A DNA stretch of 12,952 nucleotides. Origin: Eimeria necatrix. Its lineage: Eukaryota; Apicomplexa; Conoidasida; Eucoccidiorida; Eimeriidae. Positions 1 through 8,191 of this stretch are shown in pieces. The stretch spans positions 7,501 to 20,452 of the forward strand of contig NW_013654521.1 in the NCBI RefSeq assembly GCF_000499385.1, read 5' to 3'. The notes under the pieces are model-generated. The model had not been told where the DNA came from. It did no database searches and saw only the letters and a program-made list of their open reading frames with translations. Position 1 is the stretch's first letter; each line of letters begins with the position of its first letter. Position numbers and translations under genes: made by a program.

Positions 1-346
1 CAGCAGCAGCAGCAGCAGCAGCAGCTGCCCCACTGGGTCCCCTTGTTGCTCTTTTGCCTAGCCGCCTTATTTTGTTTTGAATTTAATTTATTCATTTGCT
101 GCTTCTTGTTCACTGCAGCAGCAGCAGCAGCAGCAAACTCGTTTGCTGCTGCTGCTGGGGCCCCTAGCTCTCGCTCGCGGTTGTCTTTTCGGCTGTCTCT
201 ACACCTCAGCAGACACCGCTGCTGCTGCTGCTGCTGCTGCTGCAGTTGTTGCTGCTGCTCCGCCGCTTCGCGCATCTTTGCTGCTGCAGACAGACGCGAG
301 GCCCTGCAGCAGCAGCAGCAGCAGCAGCAGCAGCACCCCAGCCGCC

Positions 347-378
<32 letters not shown>

Positions 379-479
379 CCCGCTGATAACCCGCAACTCC
401 GCTGTCTATACACCCCAAACTGAGCAGCAGCAGCAGCAGCAAAACGTCGCAGCAGCGACCGCTCGCTAACAGCGGCGGA

Positions 480-528
<49 letters not shown>

Positions 529-576
529 GCAGCACCGCCTCCATCCGCCTCGGCCTTCCAGGCCTCGCCTGGACCT

Positions 577-610
<34 letters not shown>

Positions 611-657
611 CTGCCTGCAGTGGAAGCCCCGAGCCGCTGCTGCTGCCGCTGCTGCTG

Positions 658-696
<39 letters not shown>

Positions 697-749
697 CCGG
701 CGGTATCTTTTTGTCGCTTTTTCCCCGCAGTTTCGCGCTGCAGCACAGT

Positions 750-780
<31 letters not shown>

Positions 781-853
781 AAATTCTTTATTTTTATTTT
801 ATTTATTTAATTTTATTTTATTTATTTTTATTTTCTTTTTTGCTTCCGACAAA
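1..853. repeat. CAG/CTG triplet-rich flank upstream of the AP2-like gene
   Basis: No gene could be supported here. The stretch alternates CAG-orientation runs (for example 1-24, 306-334, 579-611) with CTG-orientation runs (219-243, 349-373, 636-694, 750-778) and ends in a TTTTATTT-rich segment at about 781-840. Long open frames exist on both strands only because the triplet runs lack stops. They would encode poly-Leu, poly-Cys and poly-Ser, unlike the Gln/Ala bias of the real exon downstream. Sequences resembling the recurring TGTCTGTACACC element lie at about 193-206 and 403-414. This is probably promoter, 5' leader or intergenic sequence of the gene starting at 854, but an exon of an unrecognised upstream gene cannot be excluded. 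Confidence 0.7.
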
Positions 854-1219
854 ATGAATGAAGTCGAAGATGTCCAGCCCGGACACATTTACCAGCCGGG
901 AAACAAAAAGGTCCGATTTAATTAATTTAATTAAATTAATTAATTTAATTAAATTAAATAATTAATTAAATTAAATTAAATTAAAGTAAATTAATTAATT
1001 AATTAATTAAATTAAATAATTTAATTAATTAATTAATTAAATTCTTTATTTCTTTTTTAATTCTCTTTTCAAATCTCCTTTTAATTCTTTTTATTTCATT
1101 TTATTTTCTTTTTTATTTATTTTCAAATTTCGCTTTTCGACTTTTCGCGGATTTCTTTTTTGTCTTTTTTTGTTTTTCGGATTTCCCGTTTTGTCTTCTT
1201 TTGCTTCTCCTCCAGCTGC

Positions 1220-1275
<56 letters not shown>

Positions 1276-1440
1276 TTGCTGCTGCTGCTGTTGCTGCTGT
1301 TGCTGCTGCTGCTTCTGCTTCTGGCGTTGCTGCTTCGTTGCTGCTGCTGCTGTTGCTTCGGTTTCTGCTGCTGCGGCAACTACTCCTGCTCATGCTGCTG
1401 CTGCTGTGCTGCTGCTGCTGTGCTGCTGCTGCTGCTGCTG

Positions 1441-1475
<35 letters not shown>

Positions 1476-2175
1476 AGGAAGTGCGTTTGGTTTATCGTAT
1501 TTTGTCGGGGCCTTATTGCGGCAGACACCAGAAGTCTTTTTCTTTAACAGTAAGTTTTTAATTTATTTAATTTATTTAATTTAATTAATTAATTTAATTT
1601 AATTTATTTAATTTATTTAATTTAAATTATTTAATTTAATTAATTTAATCAATTTAATTTAATTAAATTAATTAGTTATCATTTATTGTTCTTTTATTTG
1701 CTTTTTGCTTTTTGCTTTTTCCAATTTCCCACTTTGCTGCTTTGCTTCTCACAATTTATTTATTTATTTATTTGTTTTATTTAATTATTTATTTATTTTA
1801 TTTATTTATTTATTTTATTTAATTATTTATTTATTTTATTTATTTATTTATTTAAATACTTTTATTTATTTATTTATTTGCTGAGGGTTCATTTGCTTGT
1901 TTGTCTGCCGCAAACCCTAAACCCTAAACCCTAAACCCTAAACCCTCGGCGTTTGGCTTTGCTCAGTAAAGGCAGCATCCCAACTAAGCAAAAACAAACA
2001 TTCTTTAAACTCCAAACGAAATTAATTTCTTGCTGCTGCTGCTGTGCTGCTGCTGCTGTTGTTCTGCTGCTGCTGCTGCTGTTGTCCTGCTGCTGCTGCT
2101 GCTGCTGCTGTCCCTTTGCTGCCTCTTTCTGTCCTTCTTTCGCCGCCTCACCGCCTTCGCCTTCGCCTTCGCCGC

Positions 2176-2232
<57 letters not shown>

Positions 2233-2398
2233 AGAAGTGGGGCCCCTCGGGGGCCTGGGAAGCAGCAAGAGAAGCCCGGGCCTTCATGCTGGACACTGGA
2301 AAGCTGCCTCCCTTTTTTGCTTCTCCATATTCCCGCAGCCGCTTGACCAACGCCTCGGCCAACGGCGGCTGTGCTGCTGCGCTGCTGCTGACGCATCT

Positions 2399-2449
<51 letters not shown>

Positions 2450-2545
2450 GGCTGCAGCAGCAGCGGCTGCGGCAGCGGCTGCGGGTGCAGCCGCCGCTGG
2501 CGCGAAAACGGCGGGCAGCAGAAAGGCTCAGAAGAGGAACAGGCT

Positions 2546-2583
<38 letters not shown>

Positions 2584-2721
2584 TCGCCCTGCCCGAGCGA
2601 AGAGCGGCTAGTGCTGCTTCCGCTGCTGCTGCTGCTGCTGCTGCTGCGAGTTTGCAGACACAAGCTGCTGCTTCGCTGCTGCCGCTCAGCCCGATTTTGC
2701 CTCCGGATAATCCGGAGGGTT

Positions 2722-2753
<32 letters not shown>

Positions 2754-2938
2754 CCGCTGCAGCTGCTCTCCGCCGTCTACCGCACACAGCAGCAGCAGCA
2801 GCAGCAGCAGCAGACGGCAGCATCATCCGATGCAACAGCAGCAGCAGCAGCAGCTGCTGCTGCTGCTGCAATTCCGTCAAGGCCACAAACGGCACTCGAC
2901 TTGGCAGCGCTCAGTCTGCTGTCTGCCAGGTCCGAGCT

Positions 2939-2983
<45 letters not shown>

Positions 2984-3124
2984 CGGTGACGCGGCGGCAA
3001 AGGCTCCCGCACTGTTGCTGCTGCAGCAGCTGGCCAGCCAAGACCCTTGTGCTGCTCTTTTGAAGCTGCTGAGTGGCGCAGAGGCCGGCTCCACCGCTGC
3101 TGCTGCTGCTGCTGCTGCAGTGAG

Positions 3125-3165
<41 letters not shown>

Positions 3166-3279
3166 TAAAGTCTCTCTACGACAGCCCTGAAGTTAACTAC
3201 GCAGAGCTGCTGGGGGGCAGCCAGCCAGGGCGAGTTGTGGGGTCACCGAGGGGAGTAGATGCAGCGCAGCAGAGCTTGC

Positions 3280-3332
<53 letters not shown>

Positions 3333-3395
3333 CCGCTGTGCTTGAATGCTGCTGCTTTTGATATACTGCCAAAGGCAGAAGCAGGGGCCCTCGAC

Positions 3396-3427
<32 letters not shown>

Positions 3428-3649
3428 GCAGGGGGAGAAGCAGCAGGCTAAGGAGGGCGACTTGCTGCTGGACGTGCTCACTGCTGTTGAGCAGCAGCAG
3501 CTGCTGCTGCAGCAGCTACAGCAGCAGCAGCAGCAGCAGCAAAGCCCGCAGCAGCAGCTGCTGAGTCCTCAAGAAGACATCCTTGGCTCTCTGCAATCTC
3601 TTTTGGGCCTTTTGGGCTCTCTAAAGAAAGAAGACGGCAAGCCGCCACC

Positions 3650-3683
<34 letters not shown>

Positions 3684-3841
3684 CAGCAGCTGCAGCAACT
3701 GCAGCAGCTGCAGCAGCTGCAGCTGCTGCCAGAGGGGGCGGACTTGCTGCCGCTGCTGTTGGGGCAGCAGCTGGCCGCGAGCCAGCACGCGCTGCTGCAG
3801 CAGATGCAGCAGGAGGCCCCGGCCTCACCAGAAGAACAGCT

Positions 3842-3900
<59 letters not shown>

Positions 3901-4025
3901 TGAACTCGGCTTATGCCTTTGCGTGTGAGGCGAGCCAAGACGGGAGGGATAAGGAGCAGGTCTTTTCTGCTTCTTTGCTGCGCCTCCTGCAGGAGCAGCA
4001 GCAGCAGGGAGTCGGTGCAGCAGCA

Positions 4026-4081
<56 letters not shown>

Positions 4082-4182
4082 TCCTGCTGAGTCTATCGCG
4101 CAGAGCAGCACGCCAGAAGTGCTGCCGCAATCGCATTTGGGGGACAGCGAAAAGCGAGCAGAGACTCCCTGTGGCTTCAGCG

Positions 4183-4232
<50 letters not shown>

Positions 4233-4263
4233 GCTGTCAGCTCTATGGCCGCAAGCGCACCAA

Positions 4264-4301
<38 letters not shown>

Positions 4302-4568
4302 GTGCCAGCAACAGCGAAGGCAACGCGCAGGAACACGGAAGCGCCCGAAGCAAAAGCAGCAGCAGCAGAAGCAGCAGAAACTGCAGCAGCAACGGCAGCA
4401 GCAACAGCTGCAGCAACAGCAGCAACAGCAGCAGCAGCAGCTCCTGCGGCCCCTTCGGGCCAGCAGGTGCAGCAGCAGCAAGAGCTGGTGCAGCAGCAGC
4501 AGAAGCGGCTTAAGCGAGAGCCGCTGTCTACCCCAGAAGGGGAGCGAGGAACTGCTGCTGCTGCACCA

Positions 4569-4605
<37 letters not shown>

Positions 4606-4787
4606 CGGAAGCGCACGCGCTTCCTGCTGCTGCTGCTGCTGCTGCAACCCCGGCAGCAGCATCAGCAGCAACAGCAGACTCCGCTGCAGCAGCAGCAGCA
4701 ACAGCAGACTCCGCTGCAGCAGCAGCAGCAGCAGATTGGCCCTCTGAGTTTGGCTTGCAGCTGGTGGGCTGCGGCCTGCTGTGCTGA
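854..4787 (+). CDS. Putative ApiAP2-like DNA-binding protein with very long Gln/Ala repeat region (3 exons)
   Basis: Reconstructed exons are 854-910, 1478-1549 and 2235-4787 (19 + 24 + 850 codons, about 893 aa). The ATG sits in GACAAAATG, a good coccidian start context. Splice sites read AAG|GTCCGA, CTCAG|GAA, ACA|GTAAGT and TGCAG|AAG, and all joins are phase 0. Residues ~10-61 run GHIY, EVRLVYRIL, HQKSFSLTKWG, AWEAAREARAF. This matches the order strand, strand, (R/K)-S-F-S-x-x-K-x-G, amphipathic helix of AP2/ERF domains, the family of apicomplexan ApiAP2 transcription factors. The Trp normally in strand 2 is missing, so the domain is divergent and the call is an inference. From residue ~90 the protein is poly-Gln, poly-Ala and one poly-Ser run, with short unique islands (for example DSPEVNYAELLGG, LNSAYAFACEASQDG). 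Basic clusters at residues 139-146 (RKAQKRNR) and 800-804 (KRLKR) could be nuclear signals. The gene exists with fair confidence; the AP2 assignment is about 0.55. Confidence 0.72.
911..1477 (+). other. Intron 1 of the AP2-like gene
   Basis: The intron begins GTCCGA and ends CTGCTCAG. Its first part is an AT-only tract of TTAATTAA-type repeats (about 914-1042), then T-rich sequence. The last ~265 bases are mostly (GCT)n/(TGC)n, running to within a few bases of the acceptor. Phase is 0 on both sides. Reading through from exon 1 hits a stop within five codons (VRFN then stop), so splicing is needed. Confidence 0.7.
1550..2234 (+). other. Intron 2 of the AP2-like gene
   Basis: The donor is a near-consensus GTAAGTTT and the acceptor is GCTGCTGCAG. 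Contents in order: TTTAATTTA-type AT repeats, (ATTT)n at about 1757-1880, a five-copy telomere-like array at 1912-1946, then several (GCT)n runs, the last one about 60 bases long and abutting the acceptor. The open frame that runs through the 3' part of the intron would encode poly-Cys and poly-Leu. This changes to Gln/Ala immediately after the acceptor, which supports the exon boundary at 2235. Confidence 0.7.
1912..1946 (+). repeat. Interstitial telomere-like array, five AAACCCT copies
   Basis: Exactly 35 bases, five perfect AAACCCT heptamers, inside intron 2 of the AP2-like gene. The same heptamer makes up the large arrays at 10.8-12.9 kb. It is the apicomplexan/plant-type telomere repeat, but here it is internal and flanked by unrelated sequence, so it is an interstitial copy. 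Confidence 0.97.
2400..4734 (+). repeat. Homopolymeric amino-acid repeat block within exon 3 of the AP2-like gene
   Basis: Some two dozen long triplet runs lie within one exon. CAG-orientation runs are read as Gln (for example 2400-2447, 2940-2981, 3841-3899) or Ala (GCA). CTG-orientation runs are read as Ala (GCT). A single long Ser run lies at about 4185-4230. Long poly-Leu and poly-Cys, equally available from CTG runs, are absent; Leu appears only in short stretches. Unique islands between runs are Leu- and acid-rich and may form short helices, for example DLLLDVLTAVEQ near 3460-3495 and FSASLLRLLQEQQ near 3960-4005. Confidence 0.95.
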
Positions 4788-5018
4788 GCTGCTGCAGCTT
4801 CGCCTTTTTGTTGCTGCTGCTGCAGTGCTGCTGCTGCAGCAGCTGCTGCTGCTGCTGCAGTGCTGCTGCTGCGTACTGAATCTGTATTTGTTAATTCTTT
4901 TGTTTGGTTCACGTTTGGCTCCGAGGCAGTTTGCTGCTGCTGCAGCAGCAGCAGGGTCACTAGGAAGGAAGCAAACTTGAAATGAAGGGAGTTGAGTCGT
5001 GAGCTGCTGCTGCAGTCC

Positions 5019-5034
5019 TTATTATTATTATTAA

Positions 5035-5085
<51 letters not shown>
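5019..5085. repeat. (TAA)n microsatellite with short inverted (ATT)n head
   Basis: A short TTATTATTATTATTA segment (about 5019-5032) is followed after AATA by about 15 TAA/AAT repeats. The head is complementary to the tail, so the tract can fold back. Confidence 0.95.
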
Positions 5086-5087
<2 letters not shown>

Positions 5088-5349
5088 TAAGAATTGAAAT
5101 TCAACTTGGGAAACGAAATGGACTCAGCCGAATCGAGTTGGCAGCGGACTGGTCTCGGGCGGAAGGGGGCTGTCGACGCCGCAGCAGCAGCAAACCAGCG
5201 GGCGAAGTGGAAGCAAATTGCACGGCTGTGGAGGAAAAGAAAAATGAACTCAAAGTCTTTTTTTTCCGGCGATTTCCGAACACTTTTCTGCAAAGAAAAT
5301 CAAAAGTGGCGCCGAAGTTGAACGGGCGGGCGTTGCGCGGCGGGCGCGG

Positions 5350-5363
5350 GGTGTCTGTACACC
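5350..5363. promoter_or_regulatory. GGTGTCTGTACACC near-palindrome
   Basis: This 14-base element is a near-perfect palindrome. Related elements occur at 7156-7169, 7869-7880, 8148-8161, 8181-8192, 8456-8469, 8489-8500 and 10039-10052, always outside exons as drawn here. A role as a protein-binding site is inferred only from recurrence and symmetry. Confidence 0.5.
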
Positions 5364-5372
5364 TGAGCGAGC

Positions 5373-5396
5373 CGCGGCCGCGCGCGCGCGGCCGCG
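5373..5396. repeat. 24-bp perfect CG palindrome with alternating CG core
   Basis: A perfectly self-complementary block with two GCGGCCGC octamers around a (CG)n core, ten bases after the GGTGTCTGTACACC element. Alternating CG favours left-handed DNA and the symmetry favours hairpins; any function is unknown. Confidence 0.85.
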
Positions 5397-5543
5397 AAGT
5401 TCAGAATTCAACTTTTGGGATTTTTGGGGGAATTTCGCGGAATTTGAAAAGAATTTCGAGAGGACTTTGCAGAATTTTGAATTTGCGGCGTTTTGGTGGC
5501 TGCGGCGGCGCAGAAGAGCCGCGTTTTCCGGCGATTTCCGCGC

Positions 5544-6191
5544 TCAGACCTCGACCTGGCGCACTCCGTTCTTGTCCACGATCTTCACCACGAAGTCGCT
5601 TTGAGAGACCAGAAAACGACAGGAAAGTTCCTTTTTGCATTTCTTTATTATTTCCAAAGCTTCGGCTTCGCTCAAGTCCTCTTTATACCACCGATCCAGC
5701 AGCCCCTCCACGAAGTACGCCCCGTAGCCGTGCGCCCCCTTCCGCACTGCCACTGCGCTCGCCAGGTAGTCCACCCAGTACAAAGACGGCCCGTCCTGCG
5801 CAGCAGCAGCAGCAGCAGCAGCAGCAATTGCAACAGCAGCAGCAGCAGCGAGAATTGCAGCAGCAGCAGCAGCAGCAGCGAGAATTGCAGCAGCAGCAGC
5901 AGCCAGGATTGCAGCGGCGGGCAAGCGATAAGAGACGCAGAAACGGCAACTGCAGCAACGGCAAAGGCCGGAAGCAGCAACAACTATTACTGCAGCAGCA
6001 GCGATAGTAGCAGCAGCAGCAGCAGCAGCAGCAGCGATAATAGTAATAGCAGCAGCAGCAGCGATAATAGCAGCAGCAGCAATAGTGGCAGCAGCAGCAA
6101 ATGACGCAAATGACAAGAGGGCTGCTGCTGTAGAGGAAGCAGATAATTATCCTATCCAATTTAAAATGAATAGAAAGAGATATCTTCCTGC

Positions 6192-6277
<86 letters not shown>

Positions 6278-7003
6278 GACCCTAATTGTTCAAACGCACT
6301 CCAAATGGCATCGACTGCCGGCAACTACCTCTACAGCAGAAGAGTAGCCAGCTAGCTAGCTAGCTAAATAGCTAGCTAGCCAAATAGCTAGCTAGCCAAA
6401 TGGCTAGCTAGCTAGCTAGCTAGCTGCTCTTCTGGCTAGCTACTCTTCTAGCTGGCTCGCCGCCTGTTCCGTGGGCCTAGCTGATCAGATGCCTAATTAG
6501 CTAGCTAGCTAGATAGCCAGCCAGCTAGCTAGCCAGCTAGCTAGCCAGCTAGCTGGCTAATCAGCTACCGAGCCATCTAGCTAGGCAGCTAGCTAGCCAT
6601 ATATCAGGTTAGCTAGCTAGCTACATACAGCCATCCAGCTCGCTAGCTAGCTAGCTAGCTACACACATTATAGCTGTCTAGCTAGCTAGCTAGCTAGACA
6701 GCTAGCTAGCTGCACACATATAGCTAGCTAGCTAGCTAACCACACACGTATGACTAGCTAGCTAGCTAGCTAGCTACGCACACATAGCTAGCTATCTAGC
6801 TAGCTAGCTAGCCACACACACATAGCTAGCTAGCTAGCTAGCTGCACACATATAGCTAGCCATCTATCTAGCTAGCCTGACCTGGTCGTAGCCGGCAATG
6901 AGGAGATTGACTTGGTAAGGACTGCGGCGGAGGAAGTGGGCCAACTGCTGCCGGGCGAATTGCGCTGCTGCTGCAGTCGAGAGTTTTATGCTGGACCTGC
7001 AAA

Positions 7004-7073
<70 letters not shown>

Positions 7074-7226
7074 ATAACAAAACAATAAATAATAAATGAA
7101 TTTAAATAAATAAAATGAAAAGACGAATCCAAGGAGGGGCGGCGGGGCTGCTTCCGGTGTCTGGACACCCGGGCACTTCCTAGCGAGGGGAGTGGGGAAA
7201 CTGCTGCTGCTGCTGCTGCTGCTTTA

Positions 7227-7267
<41 letters not shown>

Positions 7268-7408
7268 AGTTGCTGCTGCTGCCGCTGCTGCGCTGTCTGC
7301 TGCCGTTCCAAGTGCAGCACAACAATATCATCTGCTGCTGCTGCTGCTGCTGCTCAATAGCCACACTGCTTATAATAATAATCATCACTCACCTCCCGCT
7401 GCTGCTGC

Positions 7409-7455
<47 letters not shown>

Positions 7456-7665
7456 GCCTGAGCCTGTAGAGGTGGATGTTCTTGCGGAGGTACTCTCCAA
7501 ACTGCGTTCGGTCTCCGGGCTCTCCGGCGAGGGCCAAAAGTTTGTCGTCGTCGACCAGCAGCAGTTTGTCTTCGTCGCTTTTCATGCGGACTATGGAGTT
7601 GCTGCTGTACTTGTCTGCTGCCACCACCGCAAACTCGCGGCAGCAAAGCCCTATCAACGTGTCCA

Positions 7666-7666
<1 letters not shown>
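5544..7666 (-). CDS. PSMB2: Proteasome subunit beta type-2 (non-catalytic beta-4 subunit), 3 exons, complete
   Basis: A structural subunit of the 20S proteasome beta ring. Exons on the minus strand are 7666-7458, 6996-6882 and 5795-5544, totalling 576 nt or 191 aa plus TGA, against about 200 aa in animals. The start MDTLIG matches the family start (human MEYLIG), and there is no propeptide or catalytic N-terminal Thr, as expected for this inactive subunit. Family landmarks in order: SIVRMKSDEDK, LAGEPGDRTQFGEYLRKN, STAAAAQFARQ, SPYQVNLLIAGYD, GPSLYWVDYLAS, AHGYGAYF, LLDRWY, IIKKCKKEL, VKIVDKNGV. Joins are phase 2 (exon 1 ends AG, exon 2 starts G, Arg-70) and phase 0. Intron 1 uses a GC donor. 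No amino-acid homopolymer interrupts the protein, in contrast to the AP2-like gene. The frame stays open for ~500 nt upstream of the ATG, but family alignment favours this start, with A at -3. Identity is near certain. Confidence 0.95.
5796..6881 (-). other. Intron 2 of PSMB2
   Basis: This 1086-base intron starts GTCAGG and ends CGCAG just before the GACGGGCCG exon. On the minus strand it opens with more than 500 bases of degenerate (TAGC)n, then ~80 bases of unique sequence, then CAG runs and finally GCT runs directly upstream of the acceptor. The GC-rich unique pieces (about 5920-5980 and 6285-6335) show no conserved coding segment. Confidence 0.9.
6345..6879. repeat. Degenerate (GCTA)n tetranucleotide array
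   Basis: About 530 bases of GCTA/TAGC repeats interrupted by spacers such as CACACACATA, AAATA and CATCCAGC. From about 6655 the array takes a looser higher-order form: GCTA blocks alternate with an ACACACATA-like spacer roughly every 50-60 bases. Each unit is self-complementary, so the array can form many hairpins. It reaches within two bases of the exon 2 donor of PSMB2. Confidence 0.95.
6997..7457 (-). other. Intron 1 of PSMB2, a GC-AG intron
   Basis: The exon reads CTC AG and the intron begins GCAAGC, ending TTTATTTGCAG. No GT donor lies near the position fixed by family alignment, and AG|GCAAG is the usual form of a GC donor. Joining gives LYRLR then SSIKLSTAAAA, which aligns with the human protein without gaps. 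The intron holds CAG runs straight after the donor, a GGTGTCTGGACACC palindrome (7156-7169) and a long (TTTA)n tract near the acceptor. Confidence 0.85.
7001..7071. repeat. (AAAT)n microsatellite
   Basis: About 17 tetranucleotide copies, almost uninterrupted. On the minus strand this is (ATTT)n, and it serves as the pyrimidine-rich tract before the exon 2 acceptor of PSMB2. Confidence 0.97.

Positions 7667-7667
<1 letters not shown>

Positions 7668-7712
<45 letters not shown>
7668..7712. repeat. (CTG)15 run, read as (CAG)15 just before the PSMB2 start codon
   Basis: Fifteen uninterrupted triplets end one base from the initiator ATG on the minus strand, so the immediate 5' leader of PSMB2 is CAG repeat. 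If translated from an upstream start in the PSMB2 frame it would add poly-Ser. Confidence 0.95.
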
Positions 7713-7715
<3 letters not shown>

Positions 7716-7781
7716 GTCAAAGAACGGGCGCCGGAGGAGCGAAACTCGCGGAGATATGCGCGGCGATGTGCTGCAGCAGCT

Positions 7782-7819
<38 letters not shown>

Positions 7820-7925
7820 GTGGCACGCGGCGCGCAGGAGAGGCAAATTCGCCCCAGAAAGCGTCTTCTGTCTGTACACCCGGGAGAGGGCCGGCAGACA
7901 CACACACTTTGCTGCTGCAGCAACT

Positions 7926-7957
<32 letters not shown>

Positions 7958-8120
7958 GGGTCGCGGCTGCTGCAGCAGCTGCGCGTTCAGCTCGCAGCGC
8001 GCCCCCTGGCGGCTGCAAATGCAAAAGGAACAAAAAGGCTTATTTAATTCCTCCAAAAGTCCGAAAATATTCCAAAATAAACTCCAAAAGAACTCAAAGT
8101 GGCGAAGAGCCGCCGCCGCT
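7713..8120. other. Upstream region / 5' leader of PSMB2
   Basis: GC-rich sequence with CAG runs (about 7781-7815 and 7928-7955) and a TGTCTGTACACC element (7869-7880), then A-rich sequence. Open frames on both strands were read and none resembles a known family. I interpret it as leader and promoter of the divergent PSMB2 gene. Confidence 0.55.
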
Positions 8121-8150
8121 GACGACCCCTCCTGCGCATGCAGACGGGGT

Positions 8151-8191
8151 GTACAGACACCGCAGCGGCAGTGCCGCTGAGGTGTCTGTAC
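8151..8191. promoter_or_regulatory. 41-bp near-palindrome (copy 1)
   Basis: The arms are GTACAGACACC and GGTGTCTGTAC, enclosing CAGCGGCA and TGCCGCTG around a single central G, with one mismatched pair (8162/8180). It contains two inverted copies of the recurring GGTGTCTGTAC element. It lies about 490 bp upstream of the PSMB2 start codon and could be a regulatory or cruciform site. Confidence 0.6.

Larger units (their letters stand above)
4788..5543. other. Convergent intergenic region between the AP2-like gene and PSMB2
   Basis: The two flanking genes point at each other, so this region should hold both 3' ends. From left to right it contains CTG/CAG runs that can pair with each other (4810-4880 and 4931-4952), a (TAA)n microsatellite, a moderately GC-rich stretch with open frames but no recognisable protein, the GGTGTCTGTACACC palindrome (5350-5363), a 24-bp CG palindrome (5373-5396) and GAATTT-rich sequence. 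No conserved coding segment was recognised. Confidence 0.7.

Noticed and set aside
1953..2234. N-terminal part of the long + strand open frame starting at a TTG at 1953
   Set aside because: It has no ATG, begins just after a telomere-like array and encodes poly-Cys and poly-Leu. A good acceptor at 2234/2235 and two upstream phase-0 exons explain the frame better.
3825..4616. 263-aa minus-strand open frame rich in Cys and Ser
   Set aside because: Shadow of the CAG/CTG runs in the AP2-like exon.
3911..5293. 460-aa open frame on the minus strand
   Set aside because: It consists of homopolymers created by stop-free triplet runs and a (TAA)n read as poly-Ile. It is antisense to the supported AP2-like exon and has no recognisable domain.
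5138..6007. 289-aa + strand open frame across the convergent region and the PSMB2 3' exon
   Set aside because: It overlaps the well-conserved PSMB2 exon antisense and shows no family features; the Arg/Pro-rich part reflects GC-rich sequence.
6345..6879. CRISPR-like array
   Set aside because: The repeats are tetranucleotide tandems with irregular short spacers, in a eukaryotic intron.
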